Origin: UBA10324 sp038326325
GTDB taxonomy: Bacteria > Bacteroidota > Bacteroidia > Chitinophagales > UBA10324
Direction: 5' to 3'
Assembly (NCBI GenBank): GCA_038326325.1
Contig: JBBQJW010000006.1
Span: 98,684 to 162,683 of the forward strand
Length of the DNA stretch: 64,000 nt
Position numbers and translations under genes: made by a program. Every line of letters begins with the position of its first letter. The first letter of the stretch is position 1. The notes under the pieces are model-generated. The model was not told where the DNA came from. It did no database searches and was given only the letters and a program-made list of their open reading frames with translations. Shown here one piece after another: positions 59,784 to 64,000 of this stretch.

Positions 59784-61007
59784 ATGAAGAAAATAAACCT
59801 CACTGCACAAATAATCATTGCAATGATTCTGGGCATTGCAATCGGACAAATCTATAGAAGCACGCACGCCGATGCTGAACAGCAAAAAGTATTTGCATCA
59901 AACATGCAGATACTCAGTGAAATATTTCTTCGCTTGGTAAAAATGATAATTGCTCCTCTTGTTTTCAGCTTGCTGCTGACGGGGATTGCAAAAGTTGGCG
60001 ACTTTAAAAGTGTGGGGCGAATTGGATTGAAAACAATTTCATACTTCCTTTTTGCAACACTGCTTTCACTTACAACAGGATTAATAATTGTAAATATTTT
60101 TCACCCGGGCTCAGCGTTACATCTCACTTCAGTGAATCCGGCAGGGGCAATTAGTACTTCCGGATTTAACATTCACGAATTCATTACGCATGTTTTTCCT
60201 GATAGCATTGTGAATGTGATGGCAACCAATCAGATTCTCCCAATCATTGTTTTCGTTTTGTTCTTTGCAATAGGTGTTGCTTCTATTGGTGAAAGAGGAA
60301 AAATTATTATTGATTTTTTTGATGCAGTTGGTCATGTAATGTTAAAAGTGACAGGTTATGTAATGCGGCTCGCACCGCTTGGAGTTCTGGGTGCTACAAG
60401 CGCAGTTATCGCGCAACAAGGTCTTGGAGTATTGTCAGGATATTTAGGAATCACACTATGCTTTTTCGGTGGATTATTATTTTTTGTTTTTGTGGTTCTG
60501 CTTGGAATATGTGTAACACTCGGTATTCCGTTTTTCAAATTACTTGCTCATGTGCGAGAGCCGATGTTGCTTGCATTCACTACTGCAAGCAGCGAGGCAG
60601 CGATGCCGAAAGTTATTCTGGGATTAGAGCGTTTCGGAATCAGCAATCGCATTGTAAGTTTTGTTTTACCGCTTGGTTATTCATTCAATCTCGACGGAAG
60701 TATTATGTACATGATTTTCGCAACCATGAGCATCGCACAAGCTTATGGAATGGATATATCAATCGGGCAGCAGATTACAATGATGCTGATACTGATGATA
60801 ACAAGTAAGGGAGTCGCAGGTGTGCCGCGCGCAAGTTTAGTGGTGATTGCAAGTATGCTCACAATGTTTAATATTCCTGCCGAAGGACTCACGCTGTTAC
60901 TCGCCATTGACTGGCTGTTCGATATGGGAAGGTCAGGAGTAAATGTAATTGGCAATGCAGTGGCAACCTGTGTAGTGAGTAAGTGGGAAGGAGAGAAATA
61001 CAATTGA
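59784..61007 (+). CDS. Dicarboxylate/amino acid:cation symporter (DAACS family)
   Basis: 407-residue inner-membrane carrier, taking up C4-dicarboxylates or glutamate with Na+ or H+. About eight transmembrane segments plus two re-entrant loops. Family motifs: FLRLVKMIIAPLVFSLLLTGIAKVGD, the serine-rich hairpin TTASSEAAMPKVI, and PLGYSFNLDGSIMYM with MLMITSKGVAGVPRASLVVI. The substrate cannot be told from the sequence. Monocistronic. Confidence 0.92.
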   Translation: MKKINLTAQIIIAMILGIAIGQIYRSTHADAEQQKVFASNMQILSEIFLRLVKMIIAPLVFSLLLTGIAKVGDFKSVGRIGLKTISYFLFATLLSLTTGLIIVNIFHPGSALHLTSVNPAGAISTSGFNIHEFITHVFPDSIVNVMATNQILPIIVFVLFFAIGVASIGERGKIIIDFFDAVGHVMLKVTGYVMRLAPLGVLGATSAVIAQQGLGVLSGYLGITLCFFGGLLFFVFVVLLGICVTLGIPFFKLLAHVREPMLLAFTTASSEAAMPKVILGLERFGISNRIVSFVLPLGYSFNLDGSIMYMIFATMSIAQAYGMDISIGQQITMMLILMITSKGVAGVPRASLVVIASMLTMFNIPAEGLTLLLAIDWLFDMGRSGVNVIGNAVATCVVSKWEGEKYN

Positions 61008-61093
61008 GAGTGTAACAGCAATAAAACGACTGGTTGATTTTTGCAGTAAGCAAAAACCACTTTCAATAATTAATAAGAATTCAGAAAAGTTAA

Positions 61094-61312
61094 TTAAATT
61101 CTTTCAGGAAGGATTTTTTCAGAAATCCATTTTCCGTTCACATGCTCGCCCCAGATAATAACATCCTTATTTTTCTCATACACGCGCTTAGCTTCAAGCA
61201 TCGCCTTTTTGTCGGGGCAGCAGATTTTTACTCCGTTTCTTGAACCTTTATTACAAACTTCAATATAAAAACCGTCTTTAAACTTTTTCGGTACTGTTGG
61301 TGGTCTTCCCAT
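61094..61312 (-). CDS. Small conserved hypothetical protein
   Basis: 72 residues, not recognised. It is basic with two close cysteines (VKICCPDKKAMLEAKRVY) and a tail VIIWGEHVNGKWISEKIL. The MGRPPTVPKKFKDGFYIEVCNKG start resembles AT-hook-like 'GRP' plus a small alpha/beta core. Likely cytoplasmic and possibly nucleic-acid binding, but that is a guess. Convergent with the symporter gene. Confidence 0.7.
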   Translation of the reverse strand: MGRPPTVPKKFKDGFYIEVCNKGSRNGVKICCPDKKAMLEAKRVYEKNKDVIIWGEHVNGKWISEKILPERI

Positions 61313-61490
61313 TCCTTGAAACTTTTTTTATTAGTTGTGCAATGATAATTTAATTATTCTAATATCCATTACTTCGGAAATTCTTCTCTTAAAATACTGA
61401 AAATGGCTTGCGGTAATGGTTTAAAACCCTAAAAGTGTTGCTATTAAAGTTTGATTTATATGTTTGAACCACAATCATATTGCAACATCC

Positions 61491-61916
61491 ATGAAAAATT
61501 TTAAACACAAAACATCCATTCAGGTTCGGTTCAACGATACCGATATGATGGGGCATGCAAACAATGCAGTCTACTCAACTTGGATTGAATATGCACGGCT
61601 TCAGTATTTTAGAGATGTGGTTGCCGAGGGCGGCGACTGGAGCAAGCAGGAGGGATTAATTCTTGCGCATCTTGATATTGATTTTCGACTCCCGGTTTTT
61701 TTCGGCGATGCTATTGCGGTTTATACCCGCTGTTCAAGAATGGGAAATAAAAGTTTCGACCTCGACTGGATTATAGTGATAAAAAAAAATAGTGCTGAGG
61801 AAATTGTTGCCGAAGGAAAAGCAGTAATTGTTTGCTTCGATTATCACGCAAACGCAACTGTAACAGTTTCTGAAGAACGCAAAAGGAAGATAAAAGAATA
61901 CGAAGGTTTCGACTGA
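61491..61916 (+). CDS. Acyl-CoA thioesterase, 4-hydroxybenzoyl-CoA thioesterase family
   Basis: 141 residues from the ATG at 61491 (the TTG at 61464 gives a nonconserved tail). A single hot-dog domain: VRFNDTDMMGHANNAVYSTWIEYARLQYF contains the active-site Asp-x-Met-Gly-His-x-Asn motif, and GDAIAVYTRCSRMGNKSFDLDW the second part. Probably hydrolyses short to medium acyl-CoAs in the cytoplasm. A TGTAACAG motif near its end encodes TVTVSEE. Confidence 0.9.
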   Translation: MKNFKHKTSIQVRFNDTDMMGHANNAVYSTWIEYARLQYFRDVVAEGGDWSKQEGLILAHLDIDFRLPVFFGDAIAVYTRCSRMGNKSFDLDWIIVIKKNSAEEIVAEGKAVIVCFDYHANATVTVSEERKRKIKEYEGFD

Positions 61917-61976
61917 TTCGAGGTGGGCAGAAACATTTATGTTTTTGATACGACGCAATTATTCAAAAGAAATTAA

Positions 61977-62492
61977 ATGACTTCAATAATTAAAGCAACA
62001 GAAAAAGATTTTCAACTGATTGCGAACATTGGTAAAATAGCTGTAGTGTTATCCCATCGTGAAAGCTGCTCAGTAAATGATATGAATGAGTATATATCAA
62101 ACAACTACAACGATGAGTCAATTAAAACAGAACTGAACGACACAAATAATGTTTACCACATTATTTATTTCGACGAAAAGCCGGCGGGGTTTTCAAAAAT
62201 TAATTTGAATTGTACTTATGAAAATATTCAGGAGAAAAATGTAACCAAATTGGACCGCATTTATTTATTGCAAGAATTTTTTGATTTGAAGTTAGGAATA
62301 CAACTTTTGAAATTCAATATTGAATTATCAAAAGAAAATAATCAATCAGGAATGTGGCTCTTCACTTGGACAGGAAACAAACGAGCAGTAAACTTCTATT
62401 TGAAAACAGGATTCAAAATTATTGGAAGTCATCAATTCAAAGTTTCCGAAACACACTCCAATCCCAACCACCAAATGTTTTTGAAGTTTTAA
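61977..62492 (+). CDS. GNAT-family N-acetyltransferase
   Basis: 171 residues with the GNAT layout: an N-terminal strand and helix (SIIKATEKDFQLIANIGK), central YFDEKPAGFSKINLN, the acetyl-CoA site region LDRIYLLQEFFDLKLGIQLLKFNIEL, with a degraded Q/RxxGxG/A loop (FFDLKLG), and MWLFTWTGNKRAVNFYLKTGFKIIGSHQF at the end. The acceptor is unknown; small-molecule or protein N-termini are typical. It follows the thioesterase by 60 bp on the same strand. Confidence 0.88.
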   Translation: MTSIIKATEKDFQLIANIGKIAVVLSHRESCSVNDMNEYISNNYNDESIKTELNDTNNVYHIIYFDEKPAGFSKINLNCTYENIQEKNVTKLDRIYLLQEFFDLKLGIQLLKFNIELSKENNQSGMWLFTWTGNKRAVNFYLKTGFKIIGSHQFKVSETHSNPNHQMFLKF

Positions 62493-62558
62493 TTTCCACA
62501 AAAAGAAAACAAACTGAAATTTATTTCTTTAAATAGATTGTAAACTGGTCATTCCTTT

Positions 62559-63068
62559 TTAAAAATATCTTTCCTTAATCACTTTCAGGTGATGTATTTC
62601 ATGACCGAGTGTTGCATAACCAAGTGCGCGAGGAGTCATTGTTGTGTTGTTTGCGTTTCCAACTTCGTCCAGCATTTCATTTTCAAAACCATTGAACAAC
62701 GAAATTGTTGCTTTGCGAGCATCGCTCCACTCATTCATTAAATCAGAAATTGTTCTGCGCGATGCATTCGAAGTTTTAGCATATAACTCTTCATCATAAC
62801 CCGGAAAATTTGCTTTGTCTTTTCGCGCGATGCATAAAGCTCTGTACGAAAAAACTCTTTCTGCTTCGCACAAATGACCAACAATTTCTTTGATCGACCA
62901 CTTGCCTTCAGCGTATCTGTAATTCAATTTTTCTTCGGCAAGAGAATCAATAAATGATCTTGTTTTTAAAAATTCCTGTTGCAACCCCTCGCATAAATCT
63001 GAGTAAGCAACTTCGCGAACATAATTGTCTAACCAGCCGTTCGTATTTGTGGGAGAAGTGATTTTCAT
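62559..63068 (-). CDS. DinB-family (YfiT-like) metal-binding protein
   Basis: 169 residues, a four-helix bundle of the DinB superfamily. Candidate metal ligands are the histidine of SIKEIVGHLCEAERVFSYRAL and two in LGYATLGHEIHHLKVIKERYF. Many homologues are thiol-dependent transferases (for example YfiT or BstA-type); whether this one is active is unknown. It lies 9 bp downstream of the DUF4476-type gene on the same strand and could be co-transcribed with it. Confidence 0.88.
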   Translation of the reverse strand: MKITSPTNTNGWLDNYVREVAYSDLCEGLQQEFLKTRSFIDSLAEEKLNYRYAEGKWSIKEIVGHLCEAERVFSYRALCIARKDKANFPGYDEELYAKTSNASRRTISDLMNEWSDARKATISLFNGFENEMLDEVGNANNTTMTPRALGYATLGHEIHHLKVIKERYF

Positions 63069-63077
63069 TGGAGAATT

Positions 63078-64000
63078 TTATTTTTTTGTTTTTAAAAATT
63101 CAAGTAAGTCGCTGCTGCTACTTTCGAAGCTGAATACATCAGTCATTTGGTAATAATTGTTTCTGTCAACACAATAGTCGTAGGCATATTTTGCAAGGCC
63201 TAATCTGTCACCATCATAGTCCAATAGTTTTACAATAGTTTTCAGTTGTGTAACAGTGAAACACTTTTTACTCTGAATAATTTGTTTGGCTGTACTCATT
63301 TTGGTATCAGAAAAACTTAATTTACTGATTGAAGAAATAATCGAATTCATGTCTTCATCTGTAACAATGCAAACAGGAACAACAACCGGCGGTGGTGGCA
63401 ACAACGATTTTATAGTTGCATCGGCAAATGCATTCCAGTCATCTTTATACGATTGCGTACTGAATACCTGAGCAGCATAAGTATAGTTCTGCAAATCAAA
63501 ACACTTTGCAAAATTCTGTTTCATAAATTTCTGACGATTCAAATCCAACTGAATTAAAGTGGAGAGCATCATCAGTTGAGCCATGCTCACGCAATTTGAT
63601 TGTATGAATTGATTTGCAGCATTGCCGCGATTCACATCGCCTTGTGCATCTGTAACAGTTTTTACCAACACATTAAAATCATTATCGCTCATCGGCAACT
63701 GACAGCCCGCTAATCCTTTGTAACCAACAGACGAAGGATAATTCAAATCAGGAAAAAGTTTTATAGGAGCAGGTGGTGGCGGTTCGTTGTATTCGATAAT
63801 ATGGCCATTAGCAAAATCATAAAACCGGAAAGCATACGACAGAGAATTGAAAGCATCGAACAGCGCATAATAATTCTGCTTGTCATAAATAATTGGATAA
63901 ACTCCATAAGCAAATTGCAATCGCATGGCATCGTCGTTAAAAACACTTGCAATAAAGTATGCCTGATCGCTCATCATGCAACGACCGAGCATCCAGGTGT
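63078..64000 (-). CDS. DUF4476-type protein, 5' end beyond the window
   Basis: At least 307 codons; the frame stays open past the first ATG at 63992 to the window edge (TWMLGRCMM...), so the real start is probably outside. Two similar C-terminal modules contain LPMSDNDFNVLVKTVTDAQGD with FIQSNCVSMAQLMMLSTLI, and VTDEDMNSIISSISKLSFSD with CFTVTQLKTIVKLLDYDGDRL. This is the DUF4476 repeat pattern, in each case followed by a paired helical unit. A Pro-rich linker (LLPPPPVVVPVC) separates the two. Likely secreted or surface-attached, but the signal peptide is not in view. Confidence 0.75.
   Translation of the reverse strand, partial: TWMLGRCMMSDQAYFIASVFNDDAMRLQFAYGVYPIIYDKQNYYALFDAFNSLSYAFRFYDFANGHIIEYNEPPPPAPIKLFPDLNYPSSVGYKGLAGCQLPMSDNDFNVLVKTVTDAQGDVNRGNAANQFIQSNCVSMAQLMMLSTLIQLDLNRQKFMKQNFAKCFDLQNYTYAAQVFSTQSYKDDWNAFADATIKSLLPPPPVVVPVCIVTDEDMNSIISSISKLSFSDTKMSTAKQIIQSKKCFTVTQLKTIVKLLDYDGDRLGLAKYAYDYCVDRNNYYQMTDVFSFESSSSDLLEFLKTKK

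Noticed and set aside
1..64000. FtsK-orienting (KOPS) or chi-like interpretation of TGTWACA
   Set aside because: The motif is palindromic apart from its central W, and orientation bias follows coding strand only as expected from the stop codon in TGTAACA, so it cannot give direction along the chromosome.

Overview
The window is from a low-GC member of the Bacteroidota, probably an environmental Chitinophagales/Sphingobacteriales-like lineage. The evidence is at least nine type IX secretion (T9SS) C-terminal sorting domains, a SprB-repeat protein, many Bacteroidota-type lipoproteins, an AT-rich genome without obvious Shine-Dalgarno sites, and a textbook Bacteroidota promoter (TTTG-N19-TAtcTTTG) before tRNA-Lys. 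MurE carries the DNPR signature of meso-diaminopimelate-type peptidoglycan.

Layout. 1-777 is the 3' part of pgk. 790-2184 (-) is a T9SS surface protein. 2522-18200 (+) is a complete division and cell-wall (dcw) cluster: mraZ, rsmH, ftsL-like, ftsI, murE, mraY, murD, ftsW, murG, murC, ftsQ, ftsA, ftsZ. It is preceded by a three-box MraZ operator and followed by a terminator. 18481-21732 holds a head-to-tail array of four related T9SS proteins, the last one broken at a hairpin element. Next come a 42-bp tandem repeat, a small Fn3-type protein and a 1795-residue T9SS protein (to 28409). 28468-35881 has lipoproteins, a BadF-type sugar kinase, a DUF922-like protein and a xylFGH-type sugar ABC importer. 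tRNA-Lys(UUU) lies at 35999-36071. 36158-41809 has a doubly broken small lipoprotein gene, a Smr-like protein, a MocR-type regulator and several redox or lipoprotein genes. 41870-56606 (-) carries complex I genes nuoH-I-J-K-L and, about 7 kb further on, nuoM-N. The gap between nuoL and nuoM holds a BsuBI/PstI-type restriction-modification pair, two T9SS genes (one truncated), a soluble repeat-associated protein, a 21-bp minisatellite, hairpin repeats and two copies of a 69-bp repeat. 56756-64000 holds a SprB-repeat T9SS protein, a P-loop kinase-like protein, a His/Asn/Asp-rich lipoprotein, a dicarboxylate/glutamate symporter, a thioesterase, a GNAT acetyltransferase, a DinB-like protein and a DUF4476-like protein that runs off the end.

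The most striking signal belongs to no single gene. The 7-mer palindrome TGTWACA (W = A/T), usually flanked by G or C as CTGTWACAG, occurs about 115 times by hand count. Roughly 13 are expected for this composition. It occurs in genes, spacers and terminator loops, on housekeeping and accessory DNA alike, and shows no polarity beyond what the TAA stop inside TGTAACA explains. It resembles a highly iterated palindrome or another genome-wide signal whose role I cannot determine from the sequence.

Other points of interest are the split complex I operon, two unrelated minisatellites with seven-codon periodicity that each precede a gene for a soluble helical plus beta-sandwich protein, T9SS paralogues with near-identical ends and divergent middles, and two decayed gene fragments. 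All counts and alignments were done by eye.
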